From: an uncultured Prevotellaceae bacterium
GTDB lineage: Bacteria; Bacteroidota; Bacteroidia; Bacteroidales; Bacteroidaceae
Assembly: GCA_902780635.1 (NCBI GenBank)
Contig: CACZGH010000018.1
Span: 1-64,000, forward strand
DNA length: 64,000 nt
Direction of reading: 5' to 3'
Made by a program: the position numbers and the translations under genes. The notes under the pieces were generated by a model that was not told the DNA's origin, did no database searches, and saw only the letters and a list, made by a program, of their open reading frames with translations. The number at the start of each line of letters is the position of its first letter. Positions within the stretch are counted from its first letter, which is position 1. Below are positions 1 through 10,700 of the stretch, piece by piece.

Positions 1-468
1 ACCACCACGCATAACCAGTTCTTCGGCAAACGGCGCCAGCAAGCATATACCGACAATCGAGGCTACGCTCAGCGCACTATCAGAAGTGGCGGTGGCATAG
101 TCGCCGAAATCAAGGATAGCAACGAAAAGGTTAAATGGAAGTATAGCCGAAAGTTCCAATATCAATATCCATAAAAACAACCCTTTGTCAAAAGATGCTA
201 TTGCCGTCCTACAGCAAGATTTGTTGACATTGGTATATCCCTTTTTAATGAATAGTATTATTATGAGCAGGTTTCCCAATATAAGAATGACGTCGTCAAG
301 GACATTGTTTTTTAAAATTAGCTCAAAAGAAACACTCCGTCCGAATAAATATTTTTCCGACAAAAAAGAAATCAGATACACGCCAAGAGGGGTAGCTATT
401 AGAACTATTGAAACATAAAATAGGTAAAATTTTATAACGTTAAGCAAATTGGAGTTTCGACTTTTCAT
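1..468 (-). CDS. CPBP-family intramembrane metalloprotease, C-terminus beyond window
   Basis: Reading the minus strand from the ATG at 466-468 gives 156 open codons running off the left edge. The product begins MKSRNSNLLNVIKFYLFYVS and is strongly hydrophobic, with about four membrane segments. It ends in LLAPFAEELVMRGG, which matches the first motif (EExxxR) of CPBP/CAAX-type membrane proteases; the two glutamates are the expected catalytic or metal-site residues. Family members cleave within the membrane or act in prenyl-protein processing and bacteriocin immunity; the substrate here cannot be told. The later motifs with the metal-binding histidines lie outside the window. Local base composition is A/T-richer than the neighbouring PUL genes. 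A plus-strand frame at 185-418 is a shadow of this gene. Confidence is good for the family and low for the role. Confidence 0.75.
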   Translation of the reverse strand, partial: MKSRNSNLLNVIKFYLFYVSIVLIATPLGVYLISFLSEKYLFGRSVSFELILKNNVLDDVILILGNLLIIILFIKKGYTNVNKSCCRTAIASFDKGLFLWILILELSAILPFNLFVAILDFGDYATATSDSALSVASIVGICLLAPFAEELVMRGG

Positions 469-546
469 TTTTTTGTCTATTTTTCGGTTTAAATAGAATC
501 AAGCACAAAAAACATATTTTACATTACACCACCAACTAATATTGGT

Positions 547-2907
547 TCAGAGTATGATCAAATCAGAATGTGGCACACCCTCCGCTGTGGCACCTACTGC
601 ACATTTCCCATGCTTTTGAATGCGAATGAGTGCATATCCATTGTATGCTTGTATTTTGCGGGTGCCGGTGCTTGTGCCTAAATTGTCGAGCAACTGACCT
701 TCGCCTGCTATGGAGAATGAGATGCGATTGGCTGCATCTAGACAGCGGACGCCATGGTGGTCGTACAACTGTGCTTTCAGCAAGATGTAGTTCTCGTTTT
801 CCTCTTCTTTTGTCAGTGTCACATGGTCGGGTGCCTCCCATTTGGCGGTCTGGTACTCTACCGTGATTTCGTCTGTCATTTCTCCAGAGACGGCACGTAG
901 GGTGTTCACGCCTTCTTTGAGCTTTACTTTCCAGTGGAACCCTTGGGCTGGATAGTCCTGGATTTGATGCCGGCGGATACCTTGAGATTGTCCATTCAGG
1001 AAAAGTTCCACCTGAGGGAGGTTGCTATAAACAAGGATCTCCTTCTCCTCGTCGGCTTCTCCCCATCTGATGGGCCACGTGTGGCCATAGATGTGAAGCA
1101 CGGGGTTGGATGACCAATAGGACTTGAACACATAGAAACTCTCTTTCGGCGTCCCGTCACGCTCGACGACACCCTTCTGGTTGACGTAGGGTATGGGATT
1201 GTCAGGACGCAGGGGCGTGGAGAAATCTTTGAAGGTCCAAAAAGCGGTCCCAGTCAGATTTTTGATTTGAGCCTGCTCTTTCAGGTGCCAGTCAAACAAT
1301 CTCACGATATAGGTCTCAGACCAGTCGCCGTTTTTGTCGCCCGCCACGATGTCTTCGGGCATTTTGCCATCTGCAGAAGGGTATTCTTGGTGGCGCCGGG
1401 CATGACTGTCGCCGCCCCATTCAGCATGGAAGAAGCGGTCATAGCGACTGATGGCTTGTTCGGTTATCTCCCGATAGTCGGTAAAATGCCGGCTGTACCA
1501 ACCAGCCCAGATGCTCGGGCTGTAGACATCGACGATGTCACTGCAGAAGTCACAGCGGCGGATGGTGGTGAGCCGGGTCGGGTCCGTCTGGTGAGCCAGG
1601 GCGTTCAGTTCGGACATGAAAGCCCTGATACTGTCTTTCTGAAAGTCGGGGAAGTCGCCAGGCCAGTCGTTCTCATTGCCCAAGCCCCATAAGATGACGC
1701 TGGGATGATGGTGATGCCTTCGTATCATGGAAGTCAGCATACGCCGAGCCTGGGCCTTGTAGGAGTCGCCACCAAGTCCACCACGACACCAGGGGATCTC
1801 CTCCCAGACCAGGATGCCGAGAGAGTCGCAGAGGTGCAGCACACGGTCTGACTGCTGGTAATGTCCGAGCCGGATGAAATTGGCTCCCATGTCTTTGATC
1901 TGTAATAGTTCGCGTGTCACCATCTCGTCAGTCAGGGCCGCTCCCACACCAGCGTGGTCTTCATGTCGGTGCGTGCCCCGCAGTAGCAGCCGGCTACCGT
2001 TGAGGTAGAAGCCCCCTCCCTTTCGGAACTCAAAAGAGCGGAAACCAAAGTGCTTGCGCTCTATAGACTGGATGCCGTGATGATCGGCGATCACCTCACA
2101 GGTGTAGAGAGACGGGTTTTGCGGACTCCACAACTGAGGACACTTGATTTTGAATTGGAATGTCAGTTTTTCTGATGAAGCCTCTTTCTGGTTGCTGATG
2201 ATCAGCTTGCCTTTGGGGTCGTAGATGTTGACAAGGAGTTGTGTCTGAGGGTTGGCATCTTCGAGACGTGGATCAATGATCACTTCATCATCAGCAGTCT
2301 GTATCCTGACATCTCTGATGAAACAGTGGGGTTGATAGACCAGATTGACATGACGGTATAGACCTCCGTAAAGGTTGAAGTCGGACATGTCTGAAGGAAT
2401 GAGTTCCACGTCGCGGCTGTTGTCACAACGGATGGATAAAGGAAGCGACCCGTTGCCCTGCTCAGATATCTCCACTTGCCAGCAATCATATCCTCCTATA
2501 TGAGAGGCGATTTTCTCTGTGCCCAGATAGACTTCCGTCTTCTGTCCGCATCCCTCAAATTCGAGAAATGTATGACCTTGGGGATAGGGGTTCACCACAT
2601 GAAGGTCGGTGCGGTACCAGCCAATGCCTTGATAATAGGGGATGTCGGGGTCGACAGCGTCGACAGCGTTGAAGCAGTGGGGGAGTGTGACCTCCTGCCA
2701 GCGTGGTACGCTTTCTGGCTTCCCGGCCTGGACTGGCCGGCGCACCTCCCAGATGTTTGCCATGTCCTGTCGGATGAATTGCCATCCGCTGGCAATGCGA
2801 TGCCTTTCCGTGGCATGGGCATTGACGGATATGAACAGTGAGATGAAACAGGATATGAGCATGGATGCCATATCAGAAGTCTGATGGATAGATTGGGTAG
2901 GAGTCAT
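547..2907 (-). CDS. Glycoside hydrolase family 2 (beta-galactosidase/glucuronidase-like), secreted
   Basis: The 786-residue product carries a hydrophobic N-terminus ending near NAHA (signal peptide). The GH2 order follows: a sugar-binding jelly roll (about 40-190), an Ig-like domain (about 200-300), the TIM barrel (about 300-590) and C-terminal beta domains. In the barrel, WGLGNENDW (Glu near residue 411) fits the acid/base and HAEWGGD (Glu near 496) fits the nucleophile. It is the last gene of the SusC-D locus, 157 bp after the lyase/GH88 gene, so it probably trims a side chain or disaccharide of a uronic-acid-containing glycan in the periplasm. An internal ATG at 2871 (MASMLISCF) would give a shorter and more typical signal peptide. 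Whether the substrate is a galactoside, glucuronide or mannoside cannot be decided from sequence. Confidence 0.88.
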   Translation of the reverse strand: MTPTQSIHQTSDMASMLISCFISLFISVNAHATERHRIASGWQFIRQDMANIWEVRRPVQAGKPESVPRWQEVTLPHCFNAVDAVDPDIPYYQGIGWYRTDLHVVNPYPQGHTFLEFEGCGQKTEVYLGTEKIASHIGGYDCWQVEISEQGNGSLPLSIRCDNSRDVELIPSDMSDFNLYGGLYRHVNLVYQPHCFIRDVRIQTADDEVIIDPRLEDANPQTQLLVNIYDPKGKLIISNQKEASSEKLTFQFKIKCPQLWSPQNPSLYTCEVIADHHGIQSIERKHFGFRSFEFRKGGGFYLNGSRLLLRGTHRHEDHAGVGAALTDEMVTRELLQIKDMGANFIRLGHYQQSDRVLHLCDSLGILVWEEIPWCRGGLGGDSYKAQARRMLTSMIRRHHHHPSVILWGLGNENDWPGDFPDFQKDSIRAFMSELNALAHQTDPTRLTTIRRCDFCSDIVDVYSPSIWAGWYSRHFTDYREITEQAISRYDRFFHAEWGGDSHARRHQEYPSADGKMPEDIVAGDKNGDWSETYIVRLFDWHLKEQAQIKNLTGTAFWTFKDFSTPLRPDNPIPYVNQKGVVERDGTPKESFYVFKSYWSSNPVLHIYGHTWPIRWGEADEEKEILVYSNLPQVELFLNGQSQGIRRHQIQDYPAQGFHWKVKLKEGVNTLRAVSGEMTDEITVEYQTAKWEAPDHVTLTKEEENENYILLKAQLYDHHGVRCLDAANRISFSIAGEGQLLDNLGTSTGTRKIQAYNGYALIRIQKHGKCAVGATAEGVPHSDLIIL

Positions 2908-3064
2908 GAGATGATGGTTTAGTTAACGACCGGCCGAAAAGAGGGGGGATGAGAAGATGAACAAAAATAATCAACCTAATAACCTAACCTAAAATAACCA
3001 AGTATGTTTGTGTGCCATGTTCATCATCATCACCATCGGTGATGCCTGCATCCCCCCGGGGAAA

Positions 3065-5410
3065 TTATTCATTCTGCTGTGACCTGGCTTTTTGTCGTGT
3101 CAAAGCCTCTAGATAATAGTAGTCTGCATAGTTGATGGGAACGTCTATCTCATCATTGGCAGGATGGTTGCCTGTGGAATGAAGCAATAGGAATCCCTGA
3201 TGTGTTTGCGTATCGGCTTGGTAGTCAGCTACCAGACTGTCGAGTATCTTGTCGGCAATGGCGAGATATCGGCTGGCGTCTTCCTTGCTGACATACTGAG
3301 CCAACTCATAGAGACCTGAGGCAAAGATGGCGGCGGCAGAAGCGTCGCGCGCAACTGTCTTCTCGGTGTTGATGGACGGGTCGCGCATATCCCAGTATGG
3401 GATCATGTCGGCTGGGAGGTTGGGCTGTGAGAAGAAGAAATCAGCGATATGGCAGGCCTGCCGGAGGAATGACTCGTCTTTGGTGTAGCGATAGCTCATG
3501 GTGAAGCCATACAGTCCCCAGGCTTGTCCTCTGCTCCATATGCTCTCGTCGGCAAACCCTTGGTGCGTGAGGCGCTTGATGACCTCACCCGTCTCAGGGT
3601 CATAGTCCACCACATGGTAGGAGGAGTAGTCGGGACGGAAATGATTCTGGAGCGTCTTCTTCGCATGGCTGACAGCGATGTCATAGTATTTCTTGTTGTC
3701 GGTGAGGAGGGACGCCTCGAACAAGAGTTCCAGATTCATCATATTGTCGATGATGACGGCAAACTTCCACCGGTCGGGGGTGCCCCAGCTCCAGGACCTG
3801 ATGCAGCCCACTTTCTCGTTGTATCGTGAGGCCAGGCTTCGGGCTGACTGGAGCAGCACATCGCGGAAAGACTCCTCGCCTGTGAGCCGATAGGCATTGC
3901 CGAAGGAATTGTTCATCATGAAGCCCAGGTCGTGCGATCCCGTGTAGTCCTTGATGTTCTCGATGAGCCAGGTGTTGCTCACAGCCTGCTGGCGCCAGTA
4001 TCTCTCCTTGCTGTATTGATACATCATCCACAACTCACCAGGGAAGAACCCCGAGCACCAGTCTCTTTCACCGACCAGTCTGAGGCTTCCGTCCTTTTCC
4101 TCACATCGTGGCATGATTTTGGACTTGTCTTTCGCTTTCGACCGTGCCTCTTTCACACATTGCAGCTGGTAGCGCAGCTGCGCCGCAGCGCGGGCAAAGG
4201 CATGGTCGTAGGTCTCAGGGACAAAGTAGAGGAGGAAGAAGCGGTCGGAGAAATCTTTGACGAGGTGTTGGCAGGAGATGCGTTTGTAATCGGTTCTTGA
4301 TGGGCGTAGCAGCCATGCGCGGTAGAGGTCTTTGCAAAACTCATTTTGTTTGTAATCCCACTCTCTGATTTGCTGATACGGCCATTTCTCCACACGGCAT
4401 CCCACATAAGGAAGCAGGAAGTCGACACCGCGATAGAAACTGCTGCCACTGGCAGAGATGGAATCGTCGAGATGGATGTTCATCTTCCGCCCTATCTGGA
4501 TGATGTCAATCATGTGGCTGAGATTGTACTGTGAATAGCCGAAAGCCAAAGTGCGACGCAGTTCCTGAGGCTGGCGGCCATCAGGCATGATCTGCGTATA
4601 GATGCGTTTGGCGGGGAACTCCCTGATTAGCTTCTCTGCCTGTGCTTTGTCGCCGACGTAGAGGGCATAGGCGATGACTTGCGTGTCGTAGGCGATGGCA
4701 TGGTTGTTTTTCTGCTGCCCTTCCTCCATACCTTGCTTGCTGGTGAGGAGCCATGTGAGGAATTTGGAAAACCATGCGCGCAACGCCTTTTGGTCTTTCT
4801 TGCTAAACGATGGAGACGACTGCAGCAATTGGACCCCTTCGAGCATCTCTACAAAGGAATAGGAGTCGATGACCCCATAGCAACGTCCGCGACCCTCATA
4901 CTGTCCTGGTGCGATTTGGGCATAGTTGAGGTTGGGGTTCATCCGCGTGTCCTTGTTGAGGAACCACACCTTGAGCCATTCGACGGCGCGACGGGCATAA
5001 GCCTCATTTCCGCTGAAGTACCAGGCCAATGACAGCGTGGTGACGGCTGTCGCCATGGCCGAGAGCTTGTTGCGGTCATACTTCTCAAGTTCTGGATTGG
5101 ACAGCCCGTCACGGACGATGTACGGAAGCCCGTCTGCCTTGGTCGGGTCTGGCCAGAAATAGCGGGAGAGGCTCATGTAGTCGTGCTTGTCGCCACTGAC
5201 AGGAGTCGGCTCCTTTGTCACCACCGAGACAGGTTCTTTCTCCATCAAGAGGTCCGCCTCGTCTTGCAACTGCCTGAAAGCAGTTGCATAGACGGGCTTA
5301 TCCAATGCTTCTTTCACACTTGCCAGATGCGACAGGTTCCAGATAGACTGCGCGTGGATGGCTGTGACAGAAGCCAAGGAGGTGAATATGATGACCAAAA
5401 ACCTCTTCAT
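3065..5410 (-). CDS. Alginate-lyase-domain / GH88 unsaturated glucuronyl hydrolase fusion
   Basis: This 781-residue protein has a signal peptide (MKRFLVIIF...AIHAQ) and two catalytic modules. The N-terminal half (about 25-380) resembles the alginate lyase alpha-barrel family: YFWPDPTK, the NNHAIAYDTQ block typical of the active-site Asn-His region, and a later GYSQYNL segment. The C-terminal half (about 415-775) is a GH88/GH105-type alpha/alpha-barrel (DWCSGFFPGELW, SWSWGTPDRW, SRGQAWGLYGF, NYADYYYLEAL). A lyase leaves a 4,5-unsaturated uronic acid on each product and GH88 removes such residues, so the fusion could perform two consecutive steps on a glucuronate- or other uronate-containing polysaccharide. 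It lies 11 bp after the small lipoprotein gene and within the SusC-D locus. The exact polymer is not known. Confidence 0.85.
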   Translation of the reverse strand: MKRFLVIIFTSLASVTAIHAQSIWNLSHLASVKEALDKPVYATAFRQLQDEADLLMEKEPVSVVTKEPTPVSGDKHDYMSLSRYFWPDPTKADGLPYIVRDGLSNPELEKYDRNKLSAMATAVTTLSLAWYFSGNEAYARRAVEWLKVWFLNKDTRMNPNLNYAQIAPGQYEGRGRCYGVIDSYSFVEMLEGVQLLQSSPSFSKKDQKALRAWFSKFLTWLLTSKQGMEEGQQKNNHAIAYDTQVIAYALYVGDKAQAEKLIREFPAKRIYTQIMPDGRQPQELRRTLAFGYSQYNLSHMIDIIQIGRKMNIHLDDSISASGSSFYRGVDFLLPYVGCRVEKWPYQQIREWDYKQNEFCKDLYRAWLLRPSRTDYKRISCQHLVKDFSDRFFLLYFVPETYDHAFARAAAQLRYQLQCVKEARSKAKDKSKIMPRCEEKDGSLRLVGERDWCSGFFPGELWMMYQYSKERYWRQQAVSNTWLIENIKDYTGSHDLGFMMNNSFGNAYRLTGEESFRDVLLQSARSLASRYNEKVGCIRSWSWGTPDRWKFAVIIDNMMNLELLFEASLLTDNKKYYDIAVSHAKKTLQNHFRPDYSSYHVVDYDPETGEVIKRLTHQGFADESIWSRGQAWGLYGFTMSYRYTKDESFLRQACHIADFFFSQPNLPADMIPYWDMRDPSINTEKTVARDASAAAIFASGLYELAQYVSKEDASRYLAIADKILDSLVADYQADTQTHQGFLLLHSTGNHPANDEIDVPINYADYYYLEALTRQKARSQQNE

Positions 5411-5421
5411 AGGTCAGAATA

Positions 5422-6009
5422 CTACTTGATGGTTACTTTGACTTTGTAATTCTGGGTAAAGGCATGCACCTCGTATTGAGGGGTGAGGTTGTTGGGGGTG
5501 TAGGCGTTGGAGATGTTGAGTGCCCCCTTGTCGTCTTTGTCATTGGGATTGAAGGTGAGCAGTGTGATGTCACCTTTGTTGCCGTTCAGGGCCTTGATGC
5601 AGATGTTCTGGATTCTGTGGTTGTTGGTCGTGTCGGCAGACTTGAGGTCCCACTTCATGACGAATGCGCCGTTGCCATCGGGCTGTAATGTACTGCCGTT
5701 GATGTCGACTACCTGGTAGTCGGTGCCTAAAGCCAGTTTGCTGTCTACATAATAGAACGCCTCAGCATCAAAACTGCGGGTGCCTTCACACCAGAACTGG
5801 ACCGGAATTTCCACAGTGCTGCCCTGGGCGACTGTGTAGGTCACATTGTTCTTGAGGTTTCCCCAGTCTTGGAATCCAAAGAAGAACTCGTTTCTTTTCT
5901 CTTCATTGTCATTGCCCCATTCGTCGTCGCTGCATGAAGCAAGAGAAATGCATAAACAAGACAGGAACAAGAGTCCCATGTGTCTGATCAAATATGTTTT
6001 CATAATCAT
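5422..6009 (-). CDS. SusE-position surface lipoprotein of the PUL
   Basis: This 195-residue lipoprotein has lipobox LASC followed by SDDEWGNDNEE; acidic residues right after the cysteine resemble the Bacteroidetes lipoprotein export signal for surface display. The rest is beta-rich with no enzyme motif, resembling small DUF4843-like lipoproteins found after SusD. It sits between susD (35 bp away) and the lyase fusion (11 bp away), so it is probably a glycan-binding or accessory surface protein of this locus. A second ATG at 6003 (MKTYLIRHMG) gives a slightly shorter and equally plausible start. Family assignment is tentative. Confidence 0.7.
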   Translation of the reverse strand: MIMKTYLIRHMGLLFLSCLCISLASCSDDEWGNDNEEKRNEFFFGFQDWGNLKNNVTYTVAQGSTVEIPVQFWCEGTRSFDAEAFYYVDSKLALGTDYQVVDINGSTLQPDGNGAFVMKWDLKSADTTNNHRIQNICIKALNGNKGDITLLTFNPNDKDDKGALNISNAYTPNNLTPQYEVHAFTQNYKVKVTIK

Positions 6010-6044
6010 TTTCTTTTTCTGTTAGTATATCATTGTCACACCTT

Positions 6045-7739
6045 TCAATTCCAGCCGGGATTTTGTACCACACTGCCGTCTGAGGTGGCTATCTCATAAG
6101 TTGGAATGGGATAAAAATAATCACGAGAGGGATTGAAGGAGCGGGTAGCGGCATCTTCTATGACATAGATGTCGGCCTGGTCGGTCACTTTCTTTCCTTT
6201 GAACATACCGCCCTCGGTGGTCAGACGAGCCTGTATGTCCTCACGTTTGGTGCTGGTGTCGGCTTCGCTGTATTTCAGTCCGAGTATGCACACGGGCAGT
6301 ACTTTCTCTGCTGTCTTCCAGCGGATGATGTCGTTGTATCTGATACCTTCGTCGATGAACTCCACGAGGCGCTCACGGCGTATCTCCTCCAACATGTTCA
6401 GGCCGTTTTGTGACGCAAAGTCATTGGTGAGCCTTGCTGTAAAGCCAGCGCGTGAGCGGATGGCATTCACGGTCTGGTCAAGTTGGGCATCGGTGATGTT
6501 GCCGTTGTACTCGTAGAGTGCCTCGGCATAGTTGAGGAGCACCTCTGCATAGCGGATGATCATCTTGTCGACGGTCTCCTTGCTGTTGGTCGTCCATTCA
6601 TCCAACATGAACCCTTTCTTGATGCCATATCCATAGCCATGCTGATTGCTGAATGGGATATAGCCGCCCTTATAGGCCTCTTCCTGGGTGTGGTAGATGG
6701 TCATGGCCAGACGCGGGTCGCGGTCGGTGAACACATCATCGTATTTGGTCTCGGGGACAACAGCCAGGGGGCTCTTCTCGATGGGCAGTCCATCCGTACA
6801 GAGGAACTGGTTGATGGCCTGACGGGTCACGCTGACGGCATTTTCCAACTGGCGGGAATTGCCATGAGTGATGGTGGCACCGGCTCCATTTGGTCCATAG
6901 ACCTTGACAAAGACATTCTCCTTGTTCTGGCGGCCCTCACCGTCGAAGTAGAACAACTTTTGGAAGTCGGGATACAGCGCGTGTTTTCCACTGCTGATGA
7001 GACGCTGGGCGGCGTCGATACAGATTTTGAGATGTGCACGGCTGTCGCCGGTGTTGAGCGCGTGATACTTGATGAAAGTGCCCTCATAGAGCGCGATGCG
7101 TGACATGAGACCCTGTGCGGCCGACTTGGAGACCCGTCCCCACTCAGTGGCACTGCTCACCTCGTCGATGTCGGGCAGCCATTGCTCTGCAAAGCGCAGG
7201 TCCTCATAGCATTGCTGGATGACTTCCTCACGAGACGATCTTCCCATCTTGATGTCTGGGTCTTCGGTCGAGTCGAAAGCTTTCAGCACGAGAGGCACGT
7301 CGCCGTATTTTTTGACCAGGTCGAAATAGTGGAATGCTCTGAAGAAACGCGCTTCGCCTATCCATCTGTTTTTCTGGTTGTCGCTCAGACTGGCAGCCTT
7401 TGCTTTGGTGATGATATTGTTGCAGACACCAATTTTGTTGTAGGGGTCTGTCCACTCGCCGGAAGTGGCGGGAACGCTCCAGTTGCCATTAGAGGTAGAG
7501 TTGGGCGAACTGCCGACGATGTCGTCAGCGCGTCTGTCATGATTGAAACCTGGCAGGTCGACATAGAGTTTGTTGCAGGCGCCACGTAGGTCAGTCTCAC
7601 TCTTCCAGAAGGTGTTGTCGGCGAGAACGGTTTCCGGTTCTCTGTCCAGCTCACAGCTTACCATGACGGTGAGGAGCGCCGGAAGTAGAAATAAGACACT
7701 CTTTTTGATGAATGCTTGTTGGTTGATATATGTTTTCAT
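6045..7739 (-). CDS. SusD-family glycan-binding lipoprotein
   Basis: This 564-residue protein has a signal peptide and lipobox (MVSC, then ELDREPE). It shows the SusD/RagB pattern: an N-terminal segment DNTFWKSETDLRGACNKLY, TPR-like helices with RFFRAFHYFDLVKKYGDVPLV, and the conserved C-terminal helix region RYAEVLLNYAEALYE, EEIRRERLVEFIDEG and the final YFYPIPTYEI...NPGWN. SusD proteins cap the SusC barrel and bind oligosaccharides at the cell surface. The gene starts 27 bp after the susC stop and is clearly co-transcribed with it. Confidence 0.95.
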   Translation of the reverse strand: MKTYINQQAFIKKSVLFLLPALLTVMVSCELDREPETVLADNTFWKSETDLRGACNKLYVDLPGFNHDRRADDIVGSSPNSTSNGNWSVPATSGEWTDPYNKIGVCNNIITKAKAASLSDNQKNRWIGEARFFRAFHYFDLVKKYGDVPLVLKAFDSTEDPDIKMGRSSREEVIQQCYEDLRFAEQWLPDIDEVSSATEWGRVSKSAAQGLMSRIALYEGTFIKYHALNTGDSRAHLKICIDAAQRLISSGKHALYPDFQKLFYFDGEGRQNKENVFVKVYGPNGAGATITHGNSRQLENAVSVTRQAINQFLCTDGLPIEKSPLAVVPETKYDDVFTDRDPRLAMTIYHTQEEAYKGGYIPFSNQHGYGYGIKKGFMLDEWTTNSKETVDKMIIRYAEVLLNYAEALYEYNGNITDAQLDQTVNAIRSRAGFTARLTNDFASQNGLNMLEEIRRERLVEFIDEGIRYNDIIRWKTAEKVLPVCILGLKYSEADTSTKREDIQARLTTEGGMFKGKKVTDQADIYVIEDAATRSFNPSRDYFYPIPTYEIATSDGSVVQNPGWN

Positions 7740-7766
7740 ACTGAATCGTGATTGAATGTTGCTTTA

Positions 7767-10700
7767 TTATAATGTGATATTCACACCAAAAGCCCAGGTG
7801 CGGAAGAATGGATAGTAGTTGCGGCCTACGTTGTTGCCGGTCTCGGGGTCGAAGACTTTCAGCATGTCTGTATGTTCCCATACATCCGATCCAGAGATGT
7901 AAACACGCAGTTTCTCTATGTAGTTGCGGTTGACGGGAATGGTGTAGCCCACTGTGATGTTTTTTAGACGCAGATAGGAGGCATCTTGTACCCACTTGTC
8001 GGCGGGTTGGAAGTTGAACCAGTCGCCATTGTAGTTGTAAAGACGTGGCCAGTAGGCGTCTTGATTGTCTTCTGTCCAGTAATCACGGTGTATGGTCCAT
8101 GGCATCTGATAGGTACGTGCGAAAGGAGCGATGGCCTCGCTGTGGATGAGCACTTTGCGCTTGGCCACACCTTGGAACATCATAGACAGATCGAAGCCTT
8201 TCCATTGTGCGCCGAGGCTCAGACCATAGAGGTAACGTCCGTTGGAGTTGCCGAGATAGACCAAGTCGCCATGGTCTTCCTTGGTGCCGTCTCCAGCACC
8301 GATCTGGTGGTCTTGATCACCTTGTGCGACATATCTCACGTCGCCCGGGCCAATCTTTCCGTCGCTGAACGACTTGTAGCCAGGATGGTCGGTCTTATAC
8401 TGCTCATATTCGTCTCTGCTCTTCCAATAGCCGTCGGTTGCATATCCCCAGATGGTGTTCATCTCGTATCCTTCAAGCAGACTTACGGTGCCAGCCGAGA
8501 TGACGTCGGCTCCATCATATTCCACCAGTTTGTTCTTGCTGTCAGACAGGTTGAACGCGATTTGATAACGGAAGTCACTGATTCTGTCGTTCCATTTCAC
8601 TTCGAAGTCCCATCCCCAGGTCTTGAGTTTTCCGACATTGACCCTTGGGATGCCGATACCCACGATGTGTGGCAACTGAAGTGTGGAGAGCATATCATTG
8701 TTGTATTTCCAGTAGTAGTCGAAACTGCCGGTCAAGCGTCCACGGAGGAAACCGAAGTCAATACCGACGTTGGTGGTCTCTATGGTCTCCCATGTCTTGT
8801 CTTTGGAGGCGAGCTGACTCTGATAGTATGATTTCTCACCCATATAGACGGTGCTCTGTGAGATGGTGGGGATATAGTCGTAGAGTCCGAGGATGGCGCC
8901 ATTGCCCAACTGTCCCCATGATGCACGGAGTTTCAAGTTGCTGATAAATGCGAGGTCGAACCATTTCTCTTGGCTGATGCGCCAGGCAGCAGAGACGGAG
9001 GGGAATGCCTTCCATCGTTTGGAGGGTGCGAGGCGTGAGCTTCCGTCATAACGGATGTTGGCCTCAAAGAGGTAACGCTCGTCGTAGTTGTAATTGAAGC
9101 GTCCGAAGTAGGACATCATGGACCAGGGCTGAATGTTGTCGCCGATCGTCGTGTTGGTGGCTACGGAAGCGTCATAATAGTTGAAAGAATAGAAATCGTT
9201 GGAGTTCATGTTTCTGGCGGTGCCACTCATTTCATCGAGACGGTAGTTCTCATAACTGGTACCAGCCAAGAATTTGAAATTGTTCTTGTCCAGGTCAAAC
9301 TCATAATTGACCGTTGCCTCAAACAGATCCTGGAAACTGTTGTTCTTGATGCGATACAGTTGATTGGGCGAATTGTAGTCCTGTCGTTTGTTGTCGCCAG
9401 TCATACCATACCATACGAGGTAATGACGCTCGCTGCGTCCGGTGTAATAACCCAGACGGCGACTGGCACTGAGGTTGAACTGGAGTCCTTTGACGAAATT
9501 TTTGAGGATGAGGTTGCCTTTTCCGACAATCGACTCATAGAGGGTCTCATTCTGTCCGCCCTCTTTCATCACTTGGATGGCGTTGAACTGAAGGTCGCCG
9601 TTGTAGGGATTGGTGGCATAGTTGACATCTTCCTCAGGATTGTACAGCAACTGTCGTGCACGGCTCGAATAGAGGTTGTTGAGGATGGCTCCCACACCAC
9701 AGGAGGGGGCATTGGTTTTCTTGCTCTGATACTGCACGTTCATCCCCAGAGAGATGTATTTGTTGAGGTCGGCGTTGATTTTCGCATGGAGGTTGACACG
9801 GGTGTTGTTGTTCTGGCCGTATTTCAACATACCATTCTTGTAAAAATAGTTGCCCGACAGCATATAGGTGAGGCCTTTGGTGCCACCGGAGACTGATACG
9901 CTGTGGTTGGTCTGGTCGGAATGGTCTCTTGTGCCTTCGGCTACCCAGTTGGTGGCGGTGAACTGGTCCCATCGGCCATTGGTGCTGTTGGGACGGTAGT
10001 TGAAGTTGGGATTGCCTACCCATCCGCTCATCTCCTCGTTCCATTCAGCCTTTCCTCCTTGGTTGAGTCGGCCTTCGTTGATCCATTCTTGCTCTTCCCA
10101 TGCGGGGAGACGTTTAGGCATGTTGCCAGGAGTGTTGAAAGCATAATAGCCAGAGTAGGTGATTTTGGGTTTGCCCACGCCGCCACTCTTGGTGGTGACC
10201 AGTACCACACCAGCTGCTGCTCTTGCACCGTAAATGGCACAAGCGGCGGCATCCTTCAGGATGGAGATGCTTTCGATATCGTCGGCGTTCAACAGTGAGA
10301 TGTCTCCTTCCACACCATCAATGAGCACCAAAGTCGAGGTGCTGTTGGCTGAAGAGAAACCACGTATGCGCAGACCGCTGGACTCGGCACCGGGCTCACC
10401 ACTGGAGCGGAGGATAGCCACACCTGGCATCTCACCTTGCAGTGCTGAGAGCACGTCAGAAGAAGGTTTTGCCGCAACTTTCTCTCCTTCTATGGCGGTC
10501 ACGGCACCCGACAGATTCACCTTTTTCTGTGTGCCATAACCCACTACGACCACTTCCTGAAGCGTCTTGTCATCTTCCTGAAGTAAGACTTGGTTTCCGA
10601 TTTGACCGATTTTCAGTTCACGTGTGACATAATTGATATAAGAGAAGGAGACGGTGGAAGCAGGATTGCTGACCCTTAAATTGAAAGAGCCATCCACTCC

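Noticed and set aside
185..418. Plus-strand 77-codon frame at the left edge
   Set aside because: It is antisense to the CPBP protease fragment, which has a recognisable EExxxR motif and membrane helices.
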